NCBI GenBank assembly: GCA_963693085.1
Contig: OY856409.1
Span: 662,685,591 to 662,749,590 of the forward strand
From: Alisma plantago-aquatica
Taxonomy: Eukaryota; Streptophyta; Magnoliopsida; Alismatales; Alismataceae
Reading direction: 5' to 3'
Length of the DNA stretch: 64,000 nucleotides
In this document: piece by piece, positions 32,401 to 44,489 of the stretch
How the letters are laid out: each line of letters begins with the position of its first letter
Numbering within the stretch: the first letter of the stretch is position 1
The notes under the pieces: model-generated
Database searches by the model: none
Told to the model about the DNA's origin: nothing
The model's input: the letters and a program-made list of their open reading frames with translations, nothing else
Program-made: the position numbers and the translations under genes

Positions 32401-33230
32401 CTCTGTTACGACACACCAAAAGGTGGAAATAGTGGAGGTGTGGGCACTCTAACAGTAGAAAATTGTGAGCGACATAACGTGGAAGACATAGTCGGTAGCC
32501 ATCCACAAACAAGGTTTGCAACCAAAAAGGTATCCCTAAAAAATTTAATTTTATCTTTGCACAAAAACATTAGGCAGAGGGATAAGTCGATAAGGGGTCA
32601 ATAACACCATTGAATTGTAACAATAATGTGTATATGACATATGCTAACTTGATAGGGAACTGTATAGGATGGAGTGGAGACATTGTTACCTACTTCAATG
32701 ACTATTGTTATGGCTGGGAGAATGTGTGCTATACAAAAAAACAGTATAATTAAGACGGTATATAATTACATTAGCTGATAAGTCAGTAATAGTAAATAAA
32801 TTACAGAGGAGTGAAATTTATTGAAGCTATTGATTTGTTTGTTTTGATCAAGCTAAATTACAAATCGCTGGGGGTCAAAAGATGGTGCAATCCCAATACT
32901 AGTAAGAATTCCATTTGGTACAAGACCGGAAGAATTGTAGTGAGCTTGAAAAGGTACATTTATGAATATTGTAAAAGTGTTTTGTAATGTTTGTAGAGGT
33001 ATATATTGTAGTAGTTTGTGATACTTTGTTGTAGACTGATCAAGTTTCAGGTGAGGGTAGTCAACTTTCAAAAAGACAAATAAATTGTGCAACGCCAGTG
33101 CATGAACCCGAAAAAGGGCCACAATTATGCAAGGTGTTAATCTACATTAGTACTATTCGTGGTCGAGTATTATGGTATGGATTGTTTGATGTGAATGTCA
33201 CTTAACAAAATTGTGTTTTTTGTGTCAAGA
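29478..33230. other. Intron-like or spacer DNA within the Ulp1-gene remnant
   Basis: Strongly G-rich and C-poor on the plus strand, with many stops in all frames and no recognisable domain. Short open stretches on the minus strand are composition artefacts. It probably contains introns and decayed small exons. Confidence 0.4.
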
Positions 33231-35029
33231 CATACGTGGGTAACCCAAAAAATGTTTTTGTAATGCCTGAGCCAACCAAGAGCGTTCCATTTTCCATTGA
33301 TCTTGGAAGATCGGGTAACAAGAGCAGTAGTGATGTTGAACTAGATAATGCAAATAAAAATGTATGTAAATGTTATAACTCCATAATTCTAGCACGGGCA
33401 AGGCTATATTTGATTAATTGTCTTTCATGAAATGTTGTTGTGTTGTACATGTATATGACTGGTGGAAAAAGACCAATATTGATGGTGAAATTCACAACTT
33501 TCTAAGTGTGCTTAGTACACAGACATTGATATCAATGTTGGTTGGCAAGAAGGAGAAGACAAAACAGGCTGTGAAACCGGAGTGGGTAGTTGTGGATGTG
33601 GATACTACCGACGAAAAGGAAACTATGTTTGCACGATAGTATGGTACGCTAATGGTAGTGAACTAACATATTACTAGAGGATACAATATGATATTTCATT
33701 TGATATAGAACCGTGTGAAGGATATGGTGGACATTATAACAGTTGATGTGGAAAAAATAGATTGTGTAAGAGATATGGTACATGTGGATAACAACCCAAG
33801 TTCACTAGTAAGGAGAGTGAAAGATGCACATCGCAAACGAATTTCAAGGACAATTAGACCTAGGATGAAGAAAGAGTTGCAACTGATGGCGGGTTGGGAT
33901 GAGCGTGCAGTGTTGTGGCTCGATCTTGCTAATATTTTGAAACTAAAGCGAGTAAGAGTGTATTTTTTCATTCTAAAAAGGGTTGCCTAACACGTGAATA
34001 TACTCTTTTGCACAAGCTACTAGAACTTATGTTACTTCTGTAGGTCTTACAATATTTCTATTGCAGTTGACAAGCCCCAACAGGAACCCAAGGGATGTTA
34101 TCTTCAAGAGTGATAAGGCTTGTATTATGCGGGCCAATTTTGTGTCTACGATGAGGGTGGGAGGGCACATAACTAACCAAGTTAGAAACATGAAAAAATC
34201 TGTTTATTATAACATATACATTAAAATTTGTTTGATGCAATGAGGGTGGCAAGCAACAAATGTGTTATTTTGAATGTCTACCTGATAATGATGCTAACAA
34301 TTTTATTTATTGGAATGCTTTAATTACATAATAGCACGCCCATGCGTTATGCATTGGTAATAACCATTTAGTTGTCAAATAGCGTATACAATTATGGTAT
34401 TAGATTCAATTATGGTGTAGACTTTGGTATGGGTGTACTGAATATGGCATCTTTGTGTACAAGGGGAAAAATATAGATCTGAAACAAAGAAACAGAATAA
34501 ATGATAGATTGGAAACACATTAAATGTTTTTATAACATTTATCGGGTATGTATTGTATATGGCCAAATTGGACAAATATCGCAATCATATCTGTAGGACT
34601 CATTAAACAACATCTAATTCATTTGAGTTTAAGCATTGAGTAAACAAGGTACGACATGTGGGAAGTGCATTGCAAAAAAGGGTAGTCATAGAATGGTACA
34701 GACGGGATGCACTGTGCATGAGAAAGTATTGCTATGAATGATGAGAATAAATTAAGAAGGAGAATGTTATACTCCTACCCTTACTCAGCCACCAACACTG
34801 GCATTTGCTTGTGGCATCACATGAATACAAGAAGATTCTGCACTATAGCAGCTTGCGTCCTGGGAGGAGGTATAACAAGACAAACACCAATCATGCTTAC
34901 AACGATGACAATGTGAATGTGGTAAGAGCACACTTGAATTTTGTAATGTCTATCTAATTTGGTAATTGATACTATTAGTCAGTTGAATATATCTTATTCC
35001 ATAATGCAGGCTGCACTACTATATTTTTG

Positions 35030-35460
35030 GCCAATAACTTTATTGCCCTTAGCGTCATTTTTACTAGAATAACTGACCTAATATACTATTGCATCGGTTT
35101 TATCATAAAAACTGACCTTATAAGTTTTCCGCAGTGAAATTTTACGTGATTTTGGCTTCACGCCTCGATCTATAGGGTCAGTTTTTCCAAATAACCGACA
35201 CTACATGGTCAACAAAAAATGTGGGCACCACTTTGGACCTGTTGGGTCGGTTTTCTAAAAATAACTGACCTTGTAGCACCACTCTATAGGGTCAGTTTTT
35301 TAGGTTACCCGACCTTACAGGTGGTCCTAAAAAATGTGGGCACCACTTCACCTGTAGCGTCGGTTTTCTCTATTAACTGACGCTATAGAGGACCCTTTAG
35401 CGTCGATTAACAGAGAAAACCGACGCTACAGGTGAAGTGGTGCCCGTGTTTTTTAGGTCC
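35030..35460. repeat. CACTA-2 left subterminal repeats
   Basis: Repeated motifs such as GGGTCAGTTTTT and AACTGACCTTA run in both orientations, with longer inverted segments (tgtgggcaccacttcacctg and its complement near 35440). Confidence 0.8.
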
Positions 35461-36361
35461 GCTTACTAAGTACATCATTATCAGTCACTTTGGTCGATTG
35501 GGTGAAGAAAGAAGACACTGTGCTGCTGCTCCTGTGCCGTGCTGCCCTACGTCGTACTGCTGCTACCGTGCCCTTTCCACAAGCCATCCCCGATGTCGTG
35601 TCCCTTCTGACTAGAATCCTCGATGTCGTATCCCTTCTGAAGGTCGTGCTGCTGCTACCGAGATGTCGTGTTGTTGCTCGAGCTTGACCTAGAGGCCGTG
35701 GTACTGCTACCGAGTCACCGTGCTATTGCTCGAGCTTCCTTCTGACCTAGTGATGGCTCCCTCGACTCATAGGTGAGACCAACAAGGAAATTCTAAGCCT
35801 AGGTTTGTTGGTGAGTTCCTTCTCTTCAATTCACTCCAATATTTGTTAGGTAGCACGGCCATGCTAGGAAGCACGACTGTGGTGATGGCATGGCCGTGCT
35901 GGGTAGCACGGCCGTGGTGGCTGAGTTGCTGAAACTTCAAGATTTTTCAATCTTGCATTTGTTAATTCTTCCTGCTCCTCTAAAATTGATGTATATTGAC
36001 TCCTAATTAATACATTATAATATAGTTGAATCGTGCATTTGTGTTGTTGCAGGTGTTGTTGACTTGCTGTTGACTTGCATATATTTCTTCTTCAGCCTTC
36101 AAGTGAGGTATACTATTCTCACTCTCCCAATGTGCTATTAGGCTTCATTTTGATTCAAATCAACCAATAATAAAAATATGTATTCTTTCATATCTACATT
36201 TTATTAACAATCACATATGTAATCATTGTATACATTCTAGAAATATGAGGGTAGACATTGTGTAGTCTCATATTGACACTTTAGGGTTTATAGATGAGAT
36301 CATCGATGTATGATGTTTAACTTAATATATAAATATGACAATAATATATTTATGTATCAAC
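35461..36361. other. CACTA-2 leader region
   Basis: 35500-35930 is GC-richer with repeated cgtgctgctgct and atgtcgt units, corresponding in position to the GC-rich leader of CACTA-1. Then AT-rich DNA. Chance ORFs only. A duplicated phrase tagcacggccgtg lies at 35851-35920. Confidence 0.5.
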
Positions 36362-36428
36362 TTAGAAACCCGTACAAAATTTACTCATTAGGAGTAAAGT
36401 TTGGATAGTCCCTGGTCTGGGACTGTTT

Positions 36429-36646
36429 TTGGATATTTAATCTCACTTAGGATGTAAGTGTATAATGTATGTTTAATTTTGAAGAAAATTTCAGTAGGAT
36501 TTCCTCATTTGTTCTATGGGTACATATATGAGTGGTTATTTGCCATTTACATCGGTGTACTTGGAGAACTTAGGGGAAATGCTTCTAAAATTTTCTTCAA
36601 GACTAAACATACATTATACAGTTACTAGTGAGATTAAATATTCAAA
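36429..36646. repeat. Long inverted repeat in CACTA-2, homologous to that in CACTA-1
   Basis: The arms start tttaatctcacttagg and end agtgagattaaat, with a loop of about 30 bases around 36530-36560. Pairing is imperfect and includes G-U positions. The flanking phrases (tagaaacccgt, gtttggatagtccc, gataggtggtaca) are shared with CACTA-1. Confidence 0.85.
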
Positions 36647-36767
36647 AATAGGATAGGTGGTACACCTTAGTATAAAAGTAATTAACTTCCTATCAATTAA
36701 AACTTGTAGCTTATAGTATCAATATTAAATGCTTAGTTTTATAATTAATTTTAATGTGATATAGAAA

Positions 36768-39700
36768 ATGGATCAAAGTTGGATGTCTATCAAGCACCGT
36801 TGTAGTCCAGAGTTTTCCAAAGGTCTTGATGAATTTATTAGATTTGCTGAGGAACATAGGAAACTACCTACAGATAGGCTATATTGTCCATGTAGAAATT
36901 GTGGTAACAATTTGAAAGTTGATACTACTGAGGAAATTAAGAATCATGTCATATGCAATGGGATCATACAAGGTTATAATGAATGGTATTGGCATGGAGA
37001 GAAATTTAATTATGGATAAGAAAATGTTGATACTAATAGTTGTGGCATAGAAGATATAGATAATGATGATAATGTCAATGATGAACTGATTCAGGCTGAC
37101 CCGATTCAGGATGATATGGTTGATGAGATGCTACGTAGTTGTCGAGACAATGTCATTGATCCACCTTCGTTATTTGCAAACATTGTCCATGATGCTGAAA
37201 AACCATTATATAAGGGTTGTATTAAGTTCACGAGGTTGAGAGTTGTGATATGATTATATACTTTTAAAGCTCAAAACTAGTGGAGCGATAAGAGTTTCAC
37301 TTCAATGTTGTTTTTGTTAAAGGAAATTCTTCCTGAAGGCATCGAGCTTCCAATTTCAACATATCAAGCAAAGAAAATAATGTGCCCAATAGAAATGGAG
37401 GCTAAGAAGATTCATGCATGTCCAAATGATTGTGTGTTATTTCAGAAGGACTATAGTAATTTGATAAATTGTCCAAAATGTGGTGCGCCAAGGTATAAGA
37501 CCACAAATTCAGCTAAGGCTAAAAATGGCTCTCCTGCCAAGGTGATGTGGTATCTACCAATAATACCATGATTTCAACGCTTATTTGCTAATACCGAAGA
37601 TGCACAAAATTTGTCTTGTCATGGGGAGTTAAAGGCCAATGATGATGACATCCTACGACATGCATCTGATTCACCACAATGGAAGAAAATTGATTTATTA
37701 TACCCTCAATTTGGTAAAGAACCAAGAAACTTAAGACTTGGACTCTATACAAATGGAATGAATCCCTATGGTACATTAAGAAGCCAACATAGCATGTGGT
37801 CTGTTATGATTGTTATATACAATCTTCCTCCTTAGTTGTGTATGAAAAATAAGTATGTCATGTTGTCAATATTGATATCAGGGCCCAAGCAACCTGGAAA
37901 TTATATTGATGTTTACCTTCAACCTCTAATTGATGACCTAATGAAACTATGGGAAGAAGGTGTTATGACATATGATGCTTCACATAAAGAGATCTTTAGT
38001 TTGCATGCTATGTTGTTTTGCATGATTAATGAGAAATTTGTCTGGATATAGCATAAAAGGATACAAAGCATGTCCTGTTTGTGAGGAAAATACTGATTCA
38101 ATCGGACTGAAACATGGTGGTAAAATTGTATATCTTGGTCATAGGAGATTTCTCCCACTAGTGCATCCTTATCGAAGGCAACACAAAACCTTTAATGGGT
38201 CAACTAAGGAACGAAGTGCTCCTAAACCTATACCAGGAAATGTTGTATATGATAGGGTGAAACATATTGTTAATGAATTTGGAAAGAGTTCATGTAGTCA
38301 TACTCTCGCATGTGACAAATCTCTATACAAGAAGAGGTCAATATTCTGGGATCTTCCTTATTGGAGATCTTTGGCAATTAGACATTGCATTGACGTCATG
38401 CATGTTGAAAAAAATGTTTGTGATAGCATCATTGGTACACTATTGAACATACCAAGAAAGACTAAAGACGACATCAAATGTAGAAAAGATTTAGAATTAA
38501 TGGGTATAAGAAAAGAATTATCAGTGGAGATTAGGGGTCACCACACATATTTACCACCAGCTTGTTACACTTTGTCAAAGCAGGAGAAAAAGACTTTCTG
38601 TGAGTGCTTGTATAATATTAAGGTTCCACAAAGATACTCTTCTAATATTCGTAGATTGGTATCAAAGATGGATCTGAAGTTGATAGGTCTCAAATATCAC
38701 AATTGTCACACCTTAATGCAACAAATTTTACCTGTGGCTATTTGATCTATATTGCCAAAGCATGTAAGGTTTGCAATCACAAGACTCTATTTCTTCTTCA
38801 ATGAAATATGCAGCAAAGTGATACATCCTGATACTCTCGAAAAATTACAGAAAGATGTAATTGTTACCATGTGTCAGCTTGAAATGTACTTTCCTTCTTC
38901 ATTTTTTGATATCATGGTTCATCTTGTAGTACAAATAACAAGAGAGGTGAAGATGTTGGGTCCAATTTTCTTACACTGGATGTATCCATTTGAACGCTAC
39001 ATGAGTGTTTTTAAAGGTGATATTTGGAATCATTATTGTCCTGAAGGGAGTATTATTGAGGGTTGTGTGGCTAGGGAGGTGATGGACTTTTGCAATGATT
39101 TTTTGAATTGCAATGAAACTTCTAGCGATCTAAAAAATTCACATCACACTGAATCTTATTGTGGCAAAGGAACTCTGGGAGGACGAGTGAAAGGAATCAG
39201 TCATGAGTTTTGGGAACAAGCACATTTGTATATTTTACACAACATCGATGAAGTTAGTAGCTACATCACAAAACACAATGATCTTATCAAGAGAAATCAT
39301 ATGCGATCTAGTTCAATGTGGCTTGCAAGAGAGCATAATCAAACATTTATTAAGTGGTTTGAAGAGAAAGTCTTTAATCAACTATCTGAATCACCGAATA
39401 ATGTTGCTGAGAACATAAAATGGCTCGCCTTTAAGCCAAAAATGGATGTCATGTCATATGAAGGTTGTGACATAAATGGATTTTCATACTACACAAAGCG
39501 TCAAGATGAAAATAGTGTAGTCCAAAATAGTGGGGTAACTGTTCAAGCTTGTTCATTGTATTTTGCTAGTGCCAAAGGTAAAAGACCACGCGAAGCTGAG
39601 ATGTCATATTATGATGTCATTGAGGACATTTGGGAATTCGACTATACAAATTTCAGAGTTCCTATCTTTAGGTGTAATTGGGTTGACAATAACAAAGGAG

Positions 39701-40036
39701 TTTTAGTGGATGAGTTGGGTTTCAAATTGGTGAATTTTGAAAAGATTGATGCGAAAGATGAGCTATTCATCATGACAGACCAAGCATAACAAGAATTCTA
39801 TCATAGACCAAGCATAACAAGCATTCTATATTGATGACTCAGAAAATAAAAATTGGTCTGTCGTTCTTCATGAAAGAATACAGTTTACTGTAGATCCTAT
39901 AAATGAAGAAGAATACTACAAAAAGTATGATGATTCCAGCCCATTCTCAGTTGGTTTGCCAAGTGTAAATGTTGAAGATAACACTAACGAGTACTATAAA
40001 CGTCAAGACCATGTTGAAGGAATTTTACTTGACTAA
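36768..40036 (+). pseudogene. TNP2: TNP2-type CACTA transposase, decayed
   Basis: The homology runs collinear with the CACTA-1 transposase from MDQSWMSIKHRCSPEF to the stop at 40034-40036. It carries a TAA at 37017, further stops at about 37251, 37569, 37834 and 38744, a small deletion or frameshift near 38030, and a tandem duplication at about 39780-39832. The two longest surviving pieces are 38029-38745 (TNP2 core, including RHCIDVMHVEKNVCDS) and 38752-39789 (DUF4218 and DUF4216). The transposase is not functional. It gives a reference for what CACTA-1 gained (the tandem repeat). Confidence 0.92.
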
Positions 40037-40719
40037 CAACTCAACCAATACTAGAGGCATGTATTCTTTGAATTATTTATTTTATTATCATTCAAGCACG
40101 TAATCTTTTAAATATACATCATATATCATTCAACCACTTGTGCTTTTATTATCACTTATGTTTCTTTTATCATGTATACTTGCAGGTTCTAAAATGATAA
40201 GTGAAGATGAACATTCTGAGCATGAGTACCATGAGGATGGTAGTAATGATGCTAAGAAAAGTAGAGGTCCCACACTGATGCGTAGGCTGTAGGAGCTCAG
40301 GGCCAAAGGGGAGAAATTGGCAGTCCAATTTGATGCCACAGGAGCACCTATTGGGGACCATGCTAGTGCTTTCAAGCATTACGTAGGGGCGACCGCGTGC
40401 AGTAAGGTGGCAATAGATATAGAAAATTGTCATGATGTTTCTAATGCCTTAAAAGACCTCCTATGGAAAGATATATCTGTGAGTGGAAGTGATATTATTT
40501 TAATATGTTTTTTGTTTATTGATTCTAATTTAGTTTGCTTGGAAAGACATATCCTTTTTAAGACAACATTATTGCTTCTTTTGTATGAATAGGGTGTTTT
40601 TCATCTAAATGAAAAAGATCACAAGAAAAAAGTGCTACAACGTTGTGGTGTACGATGGAGGGCTTTTAAGACATATCTCAAAAGGGAATTTATAGATAAT
40701 CTTAAATAAAAGAAGAAAG

Positions 40720-40724
<5 letters not shown>

Positions 40725-40751
<27 letters not shown>
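40725..40751. repeat. (TA)n microsatellite
   Basis: About 13 TA units in an intron of the CACTA-2 second gene. Confidence 0.9.
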
Positions 40752-40754
<3 letters not shown>

Positions 40755-41659
40755 TTTATAGATCCTGCGGTGTGGGAAAGATTTGTTGCAGCTAGGAAAT
40801 CAGAAGAGTTTCAGGTAATAAAGATTGTGATGTATTGTATGAATCTTTAATTTTATACAATTAAGGAGGTGAATCTTTTTATATATGTTTGCCAATTCTG
40901 AATTGTAATACCTCATTTTAAATGATCAGGCTATTCACGAGGTCCAAAAGGAAAGATGGGCCAAAAATGTGCATGACCATCACTTGGGGCCCGGTGGTTA
41001 TGCCTTCCGCCGCCAACTACAAGAGAAGCAACTTTCTTATGGAGAAGAGTCTAGTACAACTCAAGCTGAGCATCCACCCTGACACTTGCAGTTGATTGAT
41101 GCTATAAAGAATCGAGCAGGTGAAATTATCAACCCTGCAACTAAGGAGGATGCACAAAATATGGTAGTTTTATCCCAACTAAGTAAAGAGTAACTCCCAC
41201 AAACTTAGATTTATTTATATCTAATTGATATTGTGATTTTATATTTTTATTAACTATGAATAGATTGATCTCCATGAGCAAAGGAAGGAAGGAAATCCAT
41301 CCCAACTGGCCGCATGGATGAACTATCAGTTGCTCTTGGTACGGAGGAGCATCCTAGCCGTGTTAGGGAATTAAGAGTTGGAATAAGATTGAAGTCTTAT
41401 TTTGGCCCTTCACAATCTAAAAGAGGTCGTGCAGGAGGTCTTACACAAGAAGAAGTTGAAGCATTAGTAGCACAGAAAGTAAAAGAAATAATGTCTTCAT
41501 TTCAGCTTACTCAATCTTCTCAACCTACTCAAACCGTGCATCTCTCAGATGATGAGGTACAAGCCCATGCTCTAATTGTAGAAGGTCATGGGAGCACTCC
41601 CAATGACCCACCACAACAATCTGTAGTAAGTTTTTATTCTATATGTTGTGTTATTAGTA

Positions 41660-41660
<1 letters not shown>

Positions 41661-41709
<49 letters not shown>
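41661..41709. repeat. (TA)n microsatellite
   Basis: About 24 TA units in another intron of the same gene. They create a false poly-Ile-Tyr tail on the open frame starting at 41314. Confidence 0.9.
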
Positions 41710-41711
<2 letters not shown>

Positions 41712-43654
41712 TTATAGTAGGTATCTAGTTTACCGCTTCATATATAACTTATATCATTTCAATTCTAGGTTGGTATGAACTGTAAACTTGCAGTGGAGGT
41801 TCCAGAATATAATGTTGTGGCAGCGGGCAAGGTATACAACCTTGGTGATACATTGCATTACCAACAAATACTGATGACATTTGTCGTGTGTCCATCCATC
41901 TTGTGTATGATAGAATGGGGGACAAACCACTGACCATACCTAATCCTGAATATAGTACAGTTGAAGAAACAGAGGGTGCTATGCTGGGTTGGCCTAGACA
42001 CTTGGTTATCAATGACAAGGTATACCTAAATTCTACCATGTTTTTCATATTTGACTACATATATGAACTCGTGCAATATAAGTATGTAATTTAATTAACA
42101 GGTTTGTAAACCAAAAAGTAAAAAGTCTACTAGTCGTCCTCCTATACCCAAGCCATCTTTTATTCTAGAATCCACATTCGACGAGTTGGGAAGTAAATGT
42201 AAATGTTTGTGTCGATACTTAGCCAACCAAAGCTCTGGATTACAAATGTTGGTCAATTTAACAGAAGAAGCAACTAGGAGGGACTTTGACAGTTATATTT
42301 TTTTATGATATTATAGAGTTGTTCCGGTATGATTGACTGAATACTTCGATATTATAAGTATGGATAAGGTAAGGATCTATCAATATAGAAAATTCCAATA
42401 CACATTTTTAGCTTATTTCTATATATAAAAATAATTATAAATGTTTTACATCCATTTATATACCGAGACCATAAACTTTGATATAAGGAATGTTGGATTC
42501 TTAGTTCCTTCAGTCACTAGTCAAATGGAGACACATATTGAGGATGTGAATGAGTACTTCTCTACTGCATTCAAATATTTTGCTAGTGTAGGAAAGGAAA
42601 TTATCCTAATTCCTTTTAACGTCCAGTAAGTATTATTATTCAATATAATTTTAATAATGAATAAATTTATTTATTTTAATGTTTTTTTTATTCTTACTTA
42701 GATCTAGACATTGGGAATTAGTGGTGGTTGTCCCAAAATTGATGACTCTTTATTATCTTGACCCAATGGGAAAAACAACAAGGGGTCACAAACGAAAATT
42801 GCCAGCTATGGAGTAAGCATAAACTTAGTCAATGCTTCAACATGATATTTCTATTTATTTCTATTTTACCAACTATCATTTAATTGATAGGGGTTTAAAG
42901 GCTTTTCATGAAGGTAGAGAACAAATACCCACAAAATTAAAGACAATGACTTTGAAAAATGCCAAGGTAGCTACTTGGACAACTGCTTAGTCTTATATGT
43001 ATTAATTTTCAAATCTTATATGTCAACTCTTATAGTCTTATCTCAACTCTGTTTATAGTAGTTTACTAACATTAAGTATAATTTGTTATTTGTAGTGTCC
43101 TATACAAAATAATGGCTGGGCTTGTGGCTGCTATGTAATGAAATATATGCAAGCTATTGTCAAACAAGCATCACATGACATTTAGACTATAGATCAGGTA
43201 ATAAAGAATAACATCATAAATTTACAAGTGAGTTGTAGTCATTTTATAAAATATTAGCATGTGCATTTTCTATTACAGATCATTACAACTCAACCTTACA
43301 CACCTGGGGACTTAAATGAATTCTGAGAAGAGTGGTCAGATGCTTTTCTAAATGAAGTCAATATAGCATTAGATTGAATATGTCAGCTCCTTATGTATGT
43401 GGTTTTGGAACTCTTTCATATTTACTTTTGTATATGACATTTAATATCATCTCAGACTTGCAATCTATCATTTTGTAAATTATGATGTGATTATGTGTAA
43501 CTCAACTGAATATATGAATCATTTTTGTTATGAATGTGTGGTTTGGAATGGTGATGGTTGAGCATCAATGCTCCCTTCTCCCATATCCTAGTTCTTCTTG
43601 TTCTTCTGTTCTGTTCTATTTCTACATATATTTTTTAAAAAAGTGTACTCTATA

Positions 43655-44086
43655 GGGTCGGTTATCTTAAAAAACCGACCTTATAGGTATCTCTAGGGTC
43701 GGTTTTTCTTAATAACTGACCCTAGAGATACCTATAAGGTCGATGTTTTAACATAACTGACCCTATAGTGTCTGGTTATCAGAAAGATCAAATCTATAGA
43801 TTTTATTGAGTCAGTTTTCATCATATAACCGTCCTTACAGGGCATCTCTAGGGTCAGTTATTTAGAAAAACTGACCTTATAGGGTTTAGGTACAATTTCT
43901 TTTCTCATTTGGGGTTAGTTTTTGACAGCCTCTTGGGTCAGTTTTTACTATATAAGGTCGGTTTTCTTTGGTTAAAAAAATGACCCTATAGAGCAATTTC
44001 TCTAGCGACTGCCACTTAGGCGTCGGCTGAAAAGTGACACTATAGGCTTAAAAAAACCGACACTATAGACCATTACTGTACTAGTG
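43655..44086. repeat. CACTA-2 right subterminal repeats and TIR
   Basis: Many GGTCGGTT / AACCGACC and AACTGACC motifs in both orientations, ending in the terminal repeat at 44086. Confidence 0.82.
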
Positions 44087-44342
44087 CTGCATCACTAAAA
44101 ACCCTATTGAGTAAGATAAGTGGTGTTCCTGAACAAGGTTGGAGTATAGCCTTTGACAACAAAGTAGACCAGCAACCAACCGGTTCAAACGACTGCGGGA
44201 TGTACGTGATGTGCTAGATGGAATGTGTGTGTACAAGTCAAAGAATTGAAGAATCGTACGGTGAGGAATATTACCGACTTAGAGGACACAATGCCCTGGA
44301 GATACTTAACTTGAACATGTATGTTAACGAAGGGGTTGTCTG
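44087..44342 (+). pseudogene. C-terminal exon of the interrupted Ulp1 protease gene
   Basis: The frame reads ASLKTLLSKISGVPEQGW, then QQPTGSNDCGMYVMC, a TAG at about 44215, MECVCTSQRIEESYGEEYY and LEILNLNMYVNEGVV to a stop at 44340-44342. The NDCGMYVM motif holds the catalytic Cys (44194-44196), and the Gln precedes it. It completes the protease block whose His lies at 34796. The two were neighbours before CACTA-2 separated them by 9.1 kb. Confidence 0.75.
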
Positions 44343-44489
44343 ATAAATGAATATTAAATGTTTGTATTGCATGGTTGACTTGGTAAACTTTGGGTACTAA
44401 CCATAGGTGTCAGACTGTTTGTGTGTCTGTGCAGCAAACTATGTATGTAATGCATCAAGCTATGTGTTGTTAAAAAGGGGTAAATTGTT

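Larger units (their letters stand above)
28085..34920 (+). pseudogene. Transposon-type Ulp1 protease gene, 5' and central exons (decayed)
   Basis: Exon-like pieces are scattered over 6.8 kb. 28125-28331 reads KDEHKELLKTTIFGHSTLLK to FDAK*VGLFLGLPVI and resembles DUF1985 or plant-mobile-type N-termini. 28420-29038 continues it with one stop. 29118-29477 is a Leu/Lys/Glu-rich coiled coil (EKKLKATTAELEALKAQYE) with one TAG. 33538-34190 holds small basic and acidic exons. About 34770-34920 reads LPLLSHQHWHLLVASHEY, the Ulp1 (C48) block with the catalytic His at 34796-34798. The rest of the protease, with Gln and Cys, is at 44087-44342 across CACTA-2. Such proteases are carried by Mutator-like and CACTA elements. 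The position of the catalytic Asp appears to be Ser (LHYSS), which is uncertain. Confidence 0.6.
40194..43376 (+). pseudogene. CACTA second gene: Transposase_24 domain joined to Ulp1 protease, decayed
   Basis: Exon 1 (40194-40480) reads MISEDEHSEHEYHEDG, then RGPTLMRRL, a TAG, ELRAKGEKLAVQFDATGAPIG and LKDLLWKDIS. Later exons read KKKVLQRCGVRWRAFKTYLK (about 40593-40708), WERFVAARKSEEFQ (40762-40815), AIHEVQKERWAKN to GGYAFRRQLQEKQ (40930-41081) and MDELSVALGTEEHPSRVREL (41314 on). That order is the Transposase_24 family of plant En/Spm elements. From about 42700 come RHWELVVVVPKLMTLYYLDPMG and NNGWACGCYVMKYMQAI, the His, Asp and Gln/Cys blocks of a C48 (Ulp1) peptidase. The last exon ends near 43376. 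Several stops make it a pseudogene. The protein is thought to bind subterminal repeats and assist TNP2. Confidence 0.8.
35014..44086 (+). mobile_element. CACTA-2: En/Spm-type DNA transposon, 9.07 kb, with TSD
   Basis: It begins CACTACTATATTTTTGG and its right end read inward begins CACTAGTACAGTAATGG, so the TIRs have diverged. The target duplication ctg is intact (35011-35013, 44087-44089). Subterminal regions carry repeated GGTCGGTTTT and AAAACTGACC motifs. It carries a decayed TNP2 and a decayed second gene (Transposase_24 plus Ulp1). It inserted just inside the last exon of the older Ulp1 gene: the splice acceptor and first 4 exon bases (35010-35013) are left of it and the rest is right of it. 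It is older than CACTA-1. Confidence 0.94.
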
